NCBI RefSeq assembly: GCF_009765785.1
Contig: NZ_LMUT01000012.1
Coordinates: 1,460,654 to 1,524,653, forward strand
Direction: 5' to 3'
DNA length: 64,000 nucleotides
Source of the DNA: Granulicella sp. L46
GTDB lineage: Bacteria; Acidobacteriota; Terriglobia; Terriglobales; Acidobacteriaceae
Shown here: one piece after another, positions 47,245-56,001 of the stretch
Layout of the letters: every line of letters begins with the position of its first letter
How positions within the stretch are numbered: position 1 is the stretch's first letter
Made by a program: the position numbers and the translations under genes
Notes under the pieces: model-generated
What the model was told of the DNA's origin: nothing
The model's input: the letters and a program-made list of their open reading frames with translations, nothing else
Databases searched by the model: none

Positions 47245-47418
47245 GTGGCGAGAGTGCATAGTTGTCCGAATTGCAGTTGCAGCGATACGTTCCGCGTGCA
47301 TCGCAAACCTAAGGAGTACCTGATGTTGGGGTATCGGGCGTATTTATGTGCCGATTGCAAGAGCCGTTATCTGGTCTTCGAGCTCGGCAAAATGCTGCAG
47401 TGGCGGTCTACGCCCTAG
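47245..47418 (+). CDS. Small zinc-ribbon-like protein
   Basis: 57 residues from GTG 47245 (AGAAGG upstream); an alternative TTG 47194 overlaps the protease stop. Two Cys pairs: CPNCSC and CADC, spaced like a zinc ribbon. RVHRKPKEYLMLGYRAYLCADCKSRYLVFE shows basic and aromatic residues between. The role is unknown; perhaps nucleic-acid or protein binding. Confidence 0.6.
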   Translation: MARVHSCPNCSCSDTFRVHRKPKEYLMLGYRAYLCADCKSRYLVFELGKMLQWRSTP

Positions 47419-47488
47419 GCTGGGCTGTAGCTTGGTGGGCAACAATCTCTGACAATGCGCAGGCAAGTTCCTCTAAACTAGTAGGGAC

Positions 47489-48556
47489 ATGATTCCTACG
47501 CTCGAATGGACGCCCGCCGGCGTCAACTTCCTTGATCAGACTAAGCTTCCTCTCGAAGAGACCTACGTTCTCGCCACCGACTACCAGCAGGTAGCCACCG
47601 TCATTCGCGACATGATCGTGCGCGGAGCTCCGGCCATCGGTGTGTCCGGCGCGATGGGCGTGGCGATTGGTATTGAGCGCAGCAACGCGTCGACGTTGCC
47701 GGAGCTTACTGCCGAGGTTGAGGTGATCTGTTCTACGCTTGCGGAGACTCGTCCCACTGCTGTCAACCTCTTCTGGGGCATCGGCCAGGTGCGGGATATC
47801 TTCAACGGACTCGCCGCAAAGAATACGCCGATCCCCGAGATAAAGACCGCTGTCGTCGAACTCGCGAAGCGGCTCTATGACGAAGACATTGCCCAGTGCA
47901 AAGCGCTCGGCGCCAATGGTGCTGACTTGCTGCCGAAGCAGGGGACTGTACTCACCCACTGCAATGCGGGAGCGCTTGCCACCTGCGGCTACGGAACTGC
48001 GCTTGGCGTCATTCGTGCGGCCGTGGAGCGCGGCCATCACATTGACGTGCTCGCGGACGAGACACGCCCCTATCTTCAGGGTGCGCGACTCACCGCCTGG
48101 GAGCTGATGAAGGATTCCATTCCTACCACCGTGCTGTGCGACAACATGGCCGGGCATCTGATGAGCAAGGGCCGCATCCAGGCGGTCATCGTCGGAGCCG
48201 ATCGCATCGCCGCGAATGGGGATACGGCGAATAAGATCGGCACCTACAGCGTTTCTATCCTGGCGAAAGAGCACGGGATTCCCTTTTACGTCGCTGCGCC
48301 CTTCAATACGATTGATCTGGCCACGGCCACGGGCGCGGGCATTCCGATCGAGCAACGCAATCCGCGCGAGGTCACGCACTCCAACGGTAAGCAGATGACG
48401 CCCGACGGCGTCGGCATTGAGAACCCGGCGTTTGACGTCACGCCCGCGAAGTACATTACCGCGATTATCACTGAGCGTGGCGTGCTGCGCGCGCCGTATA
48501 ACGAGTCCATCCGAGCCATGGCCCTGGAGTCGGAGCTAACGCTCGCGGCCGTTTAG
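47489..48556 (+). CDS. mtnA: Methylthioribose-1-phosphate isomerase
   Basis: Isomerises 5-methylthioribose-1-phosphate to the ribulose form in methionine salvage. 355 residues. eIF2B-like fold: [18 protein letters not shown], catalytic Cys in [32 protein letters not shown], and catalytic Asp in [19 protein letters not shown]. No other salvage gene is near. Confidence 0.95.
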   Translation: MIPTLEWTPAGVNFLDQTKLPLEETYVLATDYQQVATVIRDMIVRGAPAIGVSGAMGVAIGIERSNASTLPELTAEVEVICSTLAETRPTAVNLFWGIGQVRDIFNGLAAKNTPIPEIKTAVVELAKRLYDEDIAQCKALGANGADLLPKQGTVLTHCNAGALATCGYGTALGVIRAAVERGHHIDVLADETRPYLQGARLTAWELMKDSIPTTVLCDNMAGHLMSKGRIQAVIVGADRIAANGDTANKIGTYSVSILAKEHGIPFYVAAPFNTIDLATATGAGIPIEQRNPREVTHSNGKQMTPDGVGIENPAFDVTPAKYITAIITERGVLRAPYNESIRAMALESELTLAAV

Positions 48557-48634
48557 CCCCACTGCGTGGAGCTGATTCACCTAGCGTTGGCTCACTCGAT
48601 GTATCCTCGCGACGTCCAGGTTTGGAGACGAATC

Positions 48635-50512
48635 ATGTGCAGACGTTTCGTCCTTGTGCTGGCTTTCGCGACGCTCGGCTCCGCAAGCGGCGCGCAGTCT
48701 GCGTCGAGCTCGCCTCAGCCGGCGAACCCTCCTGCACTTCACGAGAGTCCCGGATCGGTCGCGCTGAGTGTCGCTGTGCAGGGTCAGGATGGCCACCCGA
48801 TTCGCGGACTGAAACCGCAAGATTTTCGTGTCACCGTGAGCGGCGTCCCGCAAACCATCGCGCACCTGGAAGAGCATTCGTCCCAGGCTTCACCGCTGGC
48901 GGCGCCATCCTTCCCTGCTCTACCGCCCGGCACGTTCACCAACTACACGCCCATCGCGCCCGGCGAAACGCTCAATATCCTGCTCATCGATGCTCTCAAT
49001 ACGCCGTTGAAGGATGAGGGCTTGATTCGCTCGCAGCTGCTGCAATACGTTCGCCACGCCAATCCAAACACGCGCATCGCGATTTTCGGCCTGGCGAATC
49101 GCATCATCCTTCTGCAAGGCTTCACCTCGGATCCCTCCGCGCTGCGCGACGTGGTTGAGCGCAAATTAATTGCGCGTGTGCCCGCCAGTCCGGACCAACC
49201 GGACGCCGACCAGCAGAACGGCTCCAATCTCTCCACTCGTGGCTCATCGGTGGCATCGCCGACGATCAAAGGAAGTCCGTCGGCCGTGAGCCTGGCGGCA
49301 AATTTGCGAGCGTTTGAGGAACAGCTCGGCGGAATGGAAACCGGCTTCCGCGTGCAATACACCCTCGATGCCTTCAATACGCTGGCCCACTACCTTGGAG
49401 CATTTCCGGGGCGCAAAAACCTGATCTGGTTCTCTGGATCTTTTCCATTCAACATTGTTCCCGACCCTTCGCGGCCGCACCCTTTTAGTGTTACGGATGC
49501 GGATGCGGACGAGCTCCGCGAAACGGTCAAACTACTTTCCAAGGCGCAAGTTGCCGTGTATCCCGTCGACGCTCGGAGTCTGATCGCAGCATCGACAACC
49601 AAGGCGACGGCCGCCAACCATGTCCACGGCGTCAGCATGGACCTGAGCAAGGCAAACCAATCGCAGGCAGCCGAACATGCCATGATGGAGGCAATCGCCG
49701 CAGGCACGGGAGGCCGCGCCTTCTACAATCCTGAGAGCCTGGCCGATGCGGTCAACAGTGCCATCGCCGCCGGAAGCAACTACTACACCCTGACCTATAG
49801 CCCAACCAACCTGGCCAACGACGGTTCCTATCGTCCGGTTCACGTTGACGTAACTGGAGTGGGTGTCGACCAACACCCGAACGTCTCCTATCTGCGCGGC
49901 GACTTCGGCAGCGACGCAACAACAACCGGGCAAGGCAGGGCTGCGGCCTACGGGCATGCCGCTATGACCCGGGGGGCGCCGGCGCCAGAGGACCTGATCT
50001 TCCGAGTCCGCGTTCGGCCCGCCTCTGACACAACCGAGACGACGCTAGCCCCTGACAATGAACTTGCTCCCGTTATGCCTTCGAAGGGGCCGTTCCGCCG
50101 CTACGATCTCGATTTTCTGTCGCTGCCCGGCGAACTCACCTTTACACAGCAGCCCGACGGCCGCCGCATCGCAAAGGTGGAGTTCCTCGCGTATGTCTTC
50201 GATACGGAAGGCAACCTGCTCGCCACCGCTGGCCAAGGGCTCACCCTTGAGCCCAAGACAAACGACGAGTCAAAGCTCGCGCATAGCGTCATCCGATACC
50301 ACCTCGAAGTCAGCGTGCCGGATCGCGCCGAGACCTTCCTTCGCATCGGCATGCGGGACGTCACCAGCAACAGGTTTGGCGTGGTGGAGATACCGACCTC
50401 AGCCGTAACTTTCCTGCCTCCAGCGACCTACGCACCCGTGGCGCCGCCCAGTTCCCAAGCCCCGCCCGCTCCTTCCAGTCCGGGTGGACGATCCATCCCT
50501 CCGCAGGTCTAA
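48635..50512 (+). CDS. Secreted VWFA-related protein of acidobacterial type
   Basis: 625 residues from ATG 48635; signal peptide at 1-20 (LVLAFATLGSASGAQ). Residues ~45-420 match the acidobacterial VWFA-related domain as I know it: VSVAVQGQDGHPIRGLKPQDFRVTVSG, LLIDALNTPLKDEGLIRSQLLQYVR, RIAIFGLANRIILLQGF, FNTLAHYLGAFPGRKNLIWFSGSFPF, and SNYYTLTYSPTN. A MIDAS-like D-x-x-x-S is only partial. The C-terminal third is predicted beta-rich. The role is unknown. These proteins are expanded in Acidobacteria, so this is a strong taxon marker. Confidence 0.9.
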   Translation: MCRRFVLVLAFATLGSASGAQSASSSPQPANPPALHESPGSVALSVAVQGQDGHPIRGLKPQDFRVTVSGVPQTIAHLEEHSSQASPLAAPSFPALPPGTFTNYTPIAPGETLNILLIDALNTPLKDEGLIRSQLLQYVRHANPNTRIAIFGLANRIILLQGFTSDPSALRDVVERKLIARVPASPDQPDADQQNGSNLSTRGSSVASPTIKGSPSAVSLAANLRAFEEQLGGMETGFRVQYTLDAFNTLAHYLGAFPGRKNLIWFSGSFPFNIVPDPSRPHPFSVTDADADELRETVKLLSKAQVAVYPVDARSLIAASTTKATAANHVHGVSMDLSKANQSQAAEHAMMEAIAAGTGGRAFYNPESLADAVNSAIAAGSNYYTLTYSPTNLANDGSYRPVHVDVTGVGVDQHPNVSYLRGDFGSDATTTGQGRAAAYGHAAMTRGAPAPEDLIFRVRVRPASDTTETTLAPDNELAPVMPSKGPFRRYDLDFLSLPGELTFTQQPDGRRIAKVEFLAYVFDTEGNLLATAGQGLTLEPKTNDESKLAHSVIRYHLEVSVPDRAETFLRIGMRDVTSNRFGVVEIPTSAVTFLPPATYAPVAPPSSQAPPAPSSPGGRSIPPQV

Positions 50513-50513
50513 A

Positions 50514-50846
50514 ATGTTGCCAGCGAGGACGTTCTCTCCGTCCATGACCCCGGCCATCTTCAATCCGCGTACGCGCTCCCTGGTACGCGGGAATGTTCTG
50601 GTCTTTACCAGCGTGGCCGTGGCGACTTTGCTCTCGAAGTTCCCTCACATCCGCGCAACACCGTGGCTGGTGCTGCCTTTTCTTGGCTGCCTGGCGGGCA
50701 TGGCCGACACGCTGCGGTGCATCCAAAAGCGCTGGAATCTTTACCACGGCGGCGTCATGTTCTGCCTGTACATGGACCTCATGGCCATTATGCTGGTGCT
50801 GTTCTTCCTGGTGTATCCGTACCTGGTGTGGCTGGGCGAGGCCTGA
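50514..50846 (+). CDS. Small membrane protein of unknown function
   Basis: 110 residues from ATG 50514, one base after the VWFA stop. Two or three predicted helices: VLVFTSVAVATLL, WLVLPFLGCLAGMAD, and GVMFCLYMDLMAIMLVLFFLVYPYLVWL. Basic residues lie between. No family recognised. Likely co-transcribed with the VWFA gene and perhaps metG. Confidence 0.65.
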   Translation: MLPARTFSPSMTPAIFNPRTRSLVRGNVLVFTSVAVATLLSKFPHIRATPWLVLPFLGCLAGMADTLRCIQKRWNLYHGGVMFCLYMDLMAIMLVLFFLVYPYLVWLGEA

Positions 50847-50902
50847 GGGGCTGGCACGCGCTGCCGCCCTCGAGCATCCACCCTGTAAACTGACACTTGG
50901 CA

Positions 50903-53212
50903 ATGTCAGATAAAACGTTCTACGTCACCACACCGATCTATTACGTCAACGCGCGCCCGCATATCGGCCACGCGTACACCACCATCGTCGCGGACGTGCT
51001 CGCGCGGCGTCACCGCCTGCTCGGCGACGATACTTTTTTTCTCACCGGCACCGACGAGCACGGCCAGAAGATTGAGCGGTCTGCGGCCGCGGCCGGGATT
51101 CCGCCACAGCAGTTTGCGGACCAGGTTTCGAAGTCGTTTGAGGATCTCTGGAAGCGTATGGGGATCACCAACAACGACTACATCCGCACCACCAGCGAGA
51201 AGCACAAGCGCGGCGTGCAGAAGCTGTTTTCGACGCTTTATGAGCGCGGATTTATTTATCTCGCGAGTTACACCGGCAGCTACTGCGTGTCTGATGAGGC
51301 CTTTGTTGATGCACCTGTCGGCACACCTTGCCCGGACTGTGGCCGCATCCTCGAAGAGGTCACGGAAGAGAACTTTTTCTTCAAGCTGTCGGAGTTTCAA
51401 CAGCCCATCATTGAGCTGATCGAGTCGGGCAAGCTTTCGATCACGCCTGAGTCGCGGAGGAACGAAGTGCTGAGTTTCGTGCGCGGTGGGCTCAAGGACC
51501 TCAGCATCTCGCGCTCGAGTTTTACGTGGGGGATTCCTGTGCCGGAACCCGCTGCTAACCTCGCTGCGCAGAAGCACGTGATCTACGTTTGGCTGGACGC
51601 GCTGGCGAATTACATGACCGCGCTCGGGTATGGCTCGGATGATGAGGCGCTGTTCCAGAAATTCTGGCCGGCTGATTTGCATCTGGTGGGCAAGGAGATC
51701 ATTCGCTTCCACTGTGTCTACTGGCCAGCGTTTCTGCTAGCTGCCGGTTTGCCGCTGCCGAAGGCCGTCACCGCGCATGGCTGGCTGCTCTTTGAAGACT
51801 CGAAGATGTCGAAATCCAAGGGCAACATCGTCCGGACTGAAACCATTCTCGATGCGTTCGGCGATGAGGTGTATGGAAAGCAGTTTCCGGAGAGCGCTAA
51901 GCACGAGCGCGATCTGTTTGCTTCGGACGTGCTGCGTTACTTTCTGCTGCGCGAGATTCCGTTTGGGCAGGATGGCAGCTTCAGCTTCGACGCGCTGATT
52001 ACACGGTATAACGCGGATCTGGCGAATGGGTATGGGAATTTGGTTAGCCGCACGCTCAAACTCGTTGAAACGGGTCTCGACGGCACCTTTAGCGATGTCC
52101 ATAACATGGGCTTCGTTGTCGGAATCGGTGCCACGGTAGACGAGTCGGTCACAGCGGGCAGGTACTCGTGGACACTAGGCGTTGATCCCGGCACTGGTGG
52201 ACCAGATCCGCTTTGGGACGCGTCCCCTTCTCTGGAGCAAGCTGTCGATTTCTATCTGGAGTCGCGAAGCTTCTCTCAAGCGATCGAGCTAATTGCACAA
52301 GCCATCAAACAAGTAGATGGATTCCTGAGCGAATCCGAGCCTTGGAAGATTGCGAAAGATCGGGAAGCCATCGCTCGAGGTAGGCTCAATGCTGTCCTCT
52401 ACACCGCCGCCGAATCCATCCGCATCATTACGGCCCTGCTTTATCCGATCCTGCCCTTCGCTACCGCCAAGGTCTGGGCGCAGCTTGGACTGGGCGACAT
52501 CGAAGTTGCCGCACGTGGCGGCGAACTTAAAAACCTTGAATGGGGCGGGCTTAAGCCTGGCACCCAACTTGGGCCGCTTGGGCCTATCTTCCCTCGCGCC
52601 GACAAAGGACTCGCACAAATTATGAGTGACATGGAAAACCCCACCCCCGTAGACACCAATCCCACCGACCCCGCCGCCGCACCGCCCACCACGGCGCCCG
52701 ACGCTGCGCCGCGCACCACTACGCTTGATCCGGTGCCCGTGCTCCCCGTCGGCGGCAGCACCGCGCTCACCACCGGGCCCAGCGACATCGTCTCTCACAC
52801 GCATGCCAAGGCCAGCGGCATCTTCGCCAACGAGTCCCCAGCGCCTGTGACAACGGAGAACGGAGAACTCACATCGCCGCAGATCACCATCGACGACTTT
52901 GCCAAGGTTGAGCTGCGGGTTGCGCAGATCCTCGTCGCCGAGCGCATTCCGAAGGCCGACAAGCTGCTGCGGCTCGAGGTCGACCTTGGGCCGGACTTCC
53001 CGAAGCGGCAGATTCTTTCGGGCATTGCCGAGTGGTACGAGCCCGATGAGCTTATCGGCCGCCGCATCGTCGTAATCACGAACCTCGCACCACGCAAGAT
53101 GCGGGGGCTTGAGTCGCACGGCATGCTGCTGGCCGCCTCGCACGGCGAAAATGGCAAGCCCGTCCTCGCTACATTTGGCGAAGACATTGCCCTCGGCTCG
53201 CGGCTCAAGTAA
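50903..53212 (+). CDS. metG: Methionyl-tRNA synthetase
   Basis: Charges tRNA-Met. 769 residues from ATG 50903. HIGH-type YYVNARPHIGHAY, single CxxC zinc knuckle (CPDCG), WLDALANYMTALGY, and KMSKS (DSKMSKSKGN). An unusual insertion of about 45 residues (SDVHNMGFVVGIGATVDES and so on) lies in the anticodon-domain region. A Pro/Thr/Ala linker (~590-665) precedes the C-terminal EMAP-II/Trbp111-like tRNA-binding domain (KVELRVAQILVAERIPKADKLLRLEVDLG). tatD starts 3 bases after its stop. Confidence 0.96.
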   Translation: MSDKTFYVTTPIYYVNARPHIGHAYTTIVADVLARRHRLLGDDTFFLTGTDEHGQKIERSAAAAGIPPQQFADQVSKSFEDLWKRMGITNNDYIRTTSEKHKRGVQKLFSTLYERGFIYLASYTGSYCVSDEAFVDAPVGTPCPDCGRILEEVTEENFFFKLSEFQQPIIELIESGKLSITPESRRNEVLSFVRGGLKDLSISRSSFTWGIPVPEPAANLAAQKHVIYVWLDALANYMTALGYGSDDEALFQKFWPADLHLVGKEIIRFHCVYWPAFLLAAGLPLPKAVTAHGWLLFEDSKMSKSKGNIVRTETILDAFGDEVYGKQFPESAKHERDLFASDVLRYFLLREIPFGQDGSFSFDALITRYNADLANGYGNLVSRTLKLVETGLDGTFSDVHNMGFVVGIGATVDESVTAGRYSWTLGVDPGTGGPDPLWDASPSLEQAVDFYLESRSFSQAIELIAQAIKQVDGFLSESEPWKIAKDREAIARGRLNAVLYTAAESIRIITALLYPILPFATAKVWAQLGLGDIEVAARGGELKNLEWGGLKPGTQLGPLGPIFPRADKGLAQIMSDMENPTPVDTNPTDPAAAPPTTAPDAAPRTTTLDPVPVLPVGGSTALTTGPSDIVSHTHAKASGIFANESPAPVTTENGELTSPQITIDDFAKVELRVAQILVAERIPKADKLLRLEVDLGPDFPKRQILSGIAEWYEPDELIGRRIVVITNLAPRKMRGLESHGMLLAASHGENGKPVLATFGEDIALGSRLK

Positions 53213-53214
53213 CT

Positions 53215-54054
53215 ATGCTCATCGACTCGCATTGCCATCTTGACGACTACGAGGATCTTCGGGCGATCCTCGCGCATGCGCGTGAAGCGGGCGTGGGCAA
53301 GTTGCTCGCGATCGGCATCGGCGAGGGGCCGGACACGATGCACCGCGCGCTTGAGCTCGCGCACGCGCACCCCGAGATTTGGGCTACTGCGGGCATCCAT
53401 CCGCAGGAGGCGCATCGGGCTACGGCTGAGAATCTTGCTAAGTTGGAGGCCCTGGCTGCTGACCCGCGCTGCCTGGCCGTGGGGGAGATCGGGCTCGACT
53501 ACTATCATCTCGACAACCCGGACATTGCTACGCAGCAGGCTGCGTTCGTCGCGCAGATGAAGATCGCGGCTGCAGCGGGCAAGCCCATCACGATCCATTG
53601 CCGGACCTCGGAACTGGCGATTCCTGCTGCGAAGGCAAAGTACGAGCCGGCGGACGCTTGGGAAGATCTGCTCGCGCTCATCGCGGAGCATTGGACGCCG
53701 ACGGGGCTTCCTGGCATCATGCATTGCTTCTCGGGGAATGAGGAGCAGGCCGCTCGCTCGCTGGCCGCGGGTTTCTATCTTTCGTTCGCCGGAAACGTCA
53801 CCTACCCGAAGTCGACAATCATCCAGGCTGTCGCTGCGAGCGTCCCCGCCGACCGCATCCTGGTTGAGACCGACGCGCCGTTTCTTGCGCCTATCCCGCT
53901 GCGCGGGCAGACCAACGAGCCCGCCTTCGTTGCTCACACGGCGCGCTACGTAGCCGAACTTCGCGGGATCACAATGGACCAGCTGGCGGAGCTAACCACA
54001 GCCAATTTTGGTGCGCTGTTCCCGACGTCACTGTCAGTTTCGCCGGACTTCTGA
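53215..54054 (+). CDS. tatD: TatD family metal-dependent hydrolase
   Basis: 279 residues. MLIDSHCHLDDYED (metal His), AVGEIGLDYYHL, PITIHCRTSE, GIMHCFSGNEEQA, LVETDAPFLAP: the complete TatD amidohydrolase set. Members are DNases or tRNA/D-aminoacyl hydrolases. Coupled to metG, a common arrangement. Confidence 0.94.
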   Translation: MLIDSHCHLDDYEDLRAILAHAREAGVGKLLAIGIGEGPDTMHRALELAHAHPEIWATAGIHPQEAHRATAENLAKLEALAADPRCLAVGEIGLDYYHLDNPDIATQQAAFVAQMKIAAAAGKPITIHCRTSELAIPAAKAKYEPADAWEDLLALIAEHWTPTGLPGIMHCFSGNEEQAARSLAAGFYLSFAGNVTYPKSTIIQAVAASVPADRILVETDAPFLAPIPLRGQTNEPAFVAHTARYVAELRGITMDQLAELTTANFGALFPTSLSVSPDF

Positions 54055-54112
54055 CACAATGAAGAGCAATCACCCGCCACACGGCATCTAAATCTGTAAG
54101 AGGACGAAAAAC

Positions 54113-54613
54113 ATGGCAGCGGATAACAGCTTCGATATCGTGAGCAAGGTAGAGATTCAGGAAGTAAAGAACGCGATCGACCAGGCGAGCAAGGAGGTCC
54201 ACGCGCGATTCGACCTCAAGAACTCCAAGTCGACGATTGTGCTTGAGGGCGACGACGTGGTGCAGCTGGCCTCGCAGGACGAGTACACGCTCAAGGCCGT
54301 GATCGAGATTCTCGCGCAGAAGTTCGTCAAGCGCAGTGTCTCGCTCAAGAATCTTGAGTACGAGAAGATTGAGCCGGCGTCCAACTCTTCCGTCCGGCAG
54401 AAGATCAAGCTCAAGCAGGGCATCTCGTCTGAGCCCGCGAAGAAGATCGTCGCGCTCATCAAGGATTCCAAGTTGAAAGCACAGGCCAGCATCCAGGGCG
54501 ACACCGTGCGGGTGACCAGCAAGGACCGCGATACGCTGCAGCAGATCATTGCGCTGCTGCGCGGCAAAGACATCGGCATCGACCTCCAGTTCACGAACTT
54601 CCGCTCGAACTAG
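54113..54613 (+). CDS. yajQ: YajQ family protein
   Basis: 166 residues, the usual size. SFDIVSKVEIQEVKNAIDQASKEVHARFDLKNSKSTI at the start and a repeated ferredoxin-like half: KIVALIKDSKLKAQASIQGD, VRVTSKDRDTLQQIIALLRG. The family binds c-di-GMP or nucleotides in some species. GAGGA ribosome site. Confidence 0.94.
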   Translation: MAADNSFDIVSKVEIQEVKNAIDQASKEVHARFDLKNSKSTIVLEGDDVVQLASQDEYTLKAVIEILAQKFVKRSVSLKNLEYEKIEPASNSSVRQKIKLKQGISSEPAKKIVALIKDSKLKAQASIQGDTVRVTSKDRDTLQQIIALLRGKDIGIDLQFTNFRSN

Positions 54614-54694
54614 CGTTGATTGGGCGCAATCCGGCCGGCAAACGTCTTCAAATCACACCCTGTAGATTCGTTCACCTGCTACTCTTAATCCAAT

Positions 54695-55699
54695 ATGAGC
54701 ACGATCTCCATCGCGACGGCTGCCGAAGTATTCGACCTCCTGAAGGATGATCTTGCTGCGATTGAGGTGGAGTTTTCCCGGCAGGCCGACTCACCGGTCG
54801 CCGTCGTCACCGACATCGCTAACTATTTGATTGCAGGCGGCGGAAAGCGTATTCGCCCGCTGCTGCTGCTGCTCTCGGCAAAGTCGCTGCATTGCGAGAG
54901 CGACGCACGCATCCGCCTGGGCGCGGTCGTGGAGATGCTGCATACGGCGACTCTGGTGCACGACGACATCATCGACGAGGCGAATACCCGCCGCGGCCGG
55001 CCGTCCTCGAACACTACCTGGGGCAACGCCAAATGCGTCCTTGCCGGCGACTGGCTTTACATGCAGGCTTTCCAGACCGCGTTGGCCGAACGCAACTTCC
55101 GCATTCTCGATTTGCTGATTTCGCTCACCCAGGAGATGGTCGAGGGCGAGCTGCTGCAGATGGAAAAGCTCGGGCACCTGATCAACGAGGAAGAGTACTT
55201 CGACCTGATTTACCGCAAGACCGCTTGCCTCTTCAAGGTGTCCATGCAGCTTGGCGCTGTAGTTGCGAATCCCACGCTTGGTGACGGCGAGCGGCCGTTT
55301 GAGGACACGCTCGGAGAGTACGGCCGCAACCTTGGCCTCGCGTTCCAGATTGTGGATGACGTTCTAGACCTCACCGCTAACGACGAGATTCTCGGCAAGC
55401 CCGCCGCCTCGGACCTGCGCGAAGGCAAAGCGACCCTGGCTGTGATTCATGCGCTGGAGCGCGGAACGGGAGCCGACCGCGAGGCCATCCGCACCGTGCT
55501 GGCCGACCGCAGCTTTGCGCGCGTTGCGCACGCCGACATCCTTGAGATTCTGCACCGGCACGGCTCGCTGTCTTATGCCATGGACACTGCCTGCGCCTAT
55601 GCTGAGGCTGCTCGGCAATCCATCGCCGACCTGCCCGTAAGTGATTACAAACGCGCCCTGCTTTGGGTACCCGGCTTCGTTACCAGCCGCGATCGCTAG
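54695..55699 (+). CDS. Polyprenyl diphosphate synthase (IspB-like)
   Basis: Long-chain trans-prenyl diphosphate synthase for quinone side chains. 334 residues. First aspartate-rich motif LVHDDIIDEANTRRGRPS, GGGKRIRPLLLLLSAK, second motif LAFQIVDDVLDLTANDE. Chain length (C35-C50) is not readable with certainty. Monocistronic. Confidence 0.92.
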   Translation: MSTISIATAAEVFDLLKDDLAAIEVEFSRQADSPVAVVTDIANYLIAGGGKRIRPLLLLLSAKSLHCESDARIRLGAVVEMLHTATLVHDDIIDEANTRRGRPSSNTTWGNAKCVLAGDWLYMQAFQTALAERNFRILDLLISLTQEMVEGELLQMEKLGHLINEEEYFDLIYRKTACLFKVSMQLGAVVANPTLGDGERPFEDTLGEYGRNLGLAFQIVDDVLDLTANDEILGKPAASDLREGKATLAVIHALERGTGADREAIRTVLADRSFARVAHADILEILHRHGSLSYAMDTACAYAEAARQSIADLPVSDYKRALLWVPGFVTSRDR

Positions 55700-55713
55700 C
55701 CGCTGGCTTCCAA

Positions 55714-56001
55714 CTACAGACGACCGTCGTCGTACTCGTTCTCTAACTCGTCTGCGTCTTCTTCATCCTGTTCATCCGCAACGGTCACAGCCAGATCCTC
55801 CACACGCGGGGCGCCACCCGCTTCGGGGTCCAATAACACCTGGATGCGGCTTTCGGCGCTGGCCAACTGCGCCTTGCACGCATCGGAGAGCTTCACCCCG
55901 CGCTCAAACAGGGTGACATTCTCCTCCAGGGTCAGATCGCCCTTTTCCAGCTGATCGACGACCTTCTCCAACTCAGACATCTGATCCTCAAAGCTGGCCA
56001 T
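55714..56001 (-). CDS. xseB: Exodeoxyribonuclease VII small subunit
   Basis: 95 residues, two helices, typical of XseB: FEDQMSELEKVVDQLEKGDLTLEENVTLFERGVKL. The C-terminal 25 residues are acidic. The large subunit is not in the window. Start overlaps the stop of the methyltransferase gene by one base (TAATG). Confidence 0.92.
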   Translation of the reverse strand: MASFEDQMSELEKVVDQLEKGDLTLEENVTLFERGVKLSDACKAQLASAESRIQVLLDPEAGGAPRVEDLAVTVADEQDEEDADELENEYDDGRL

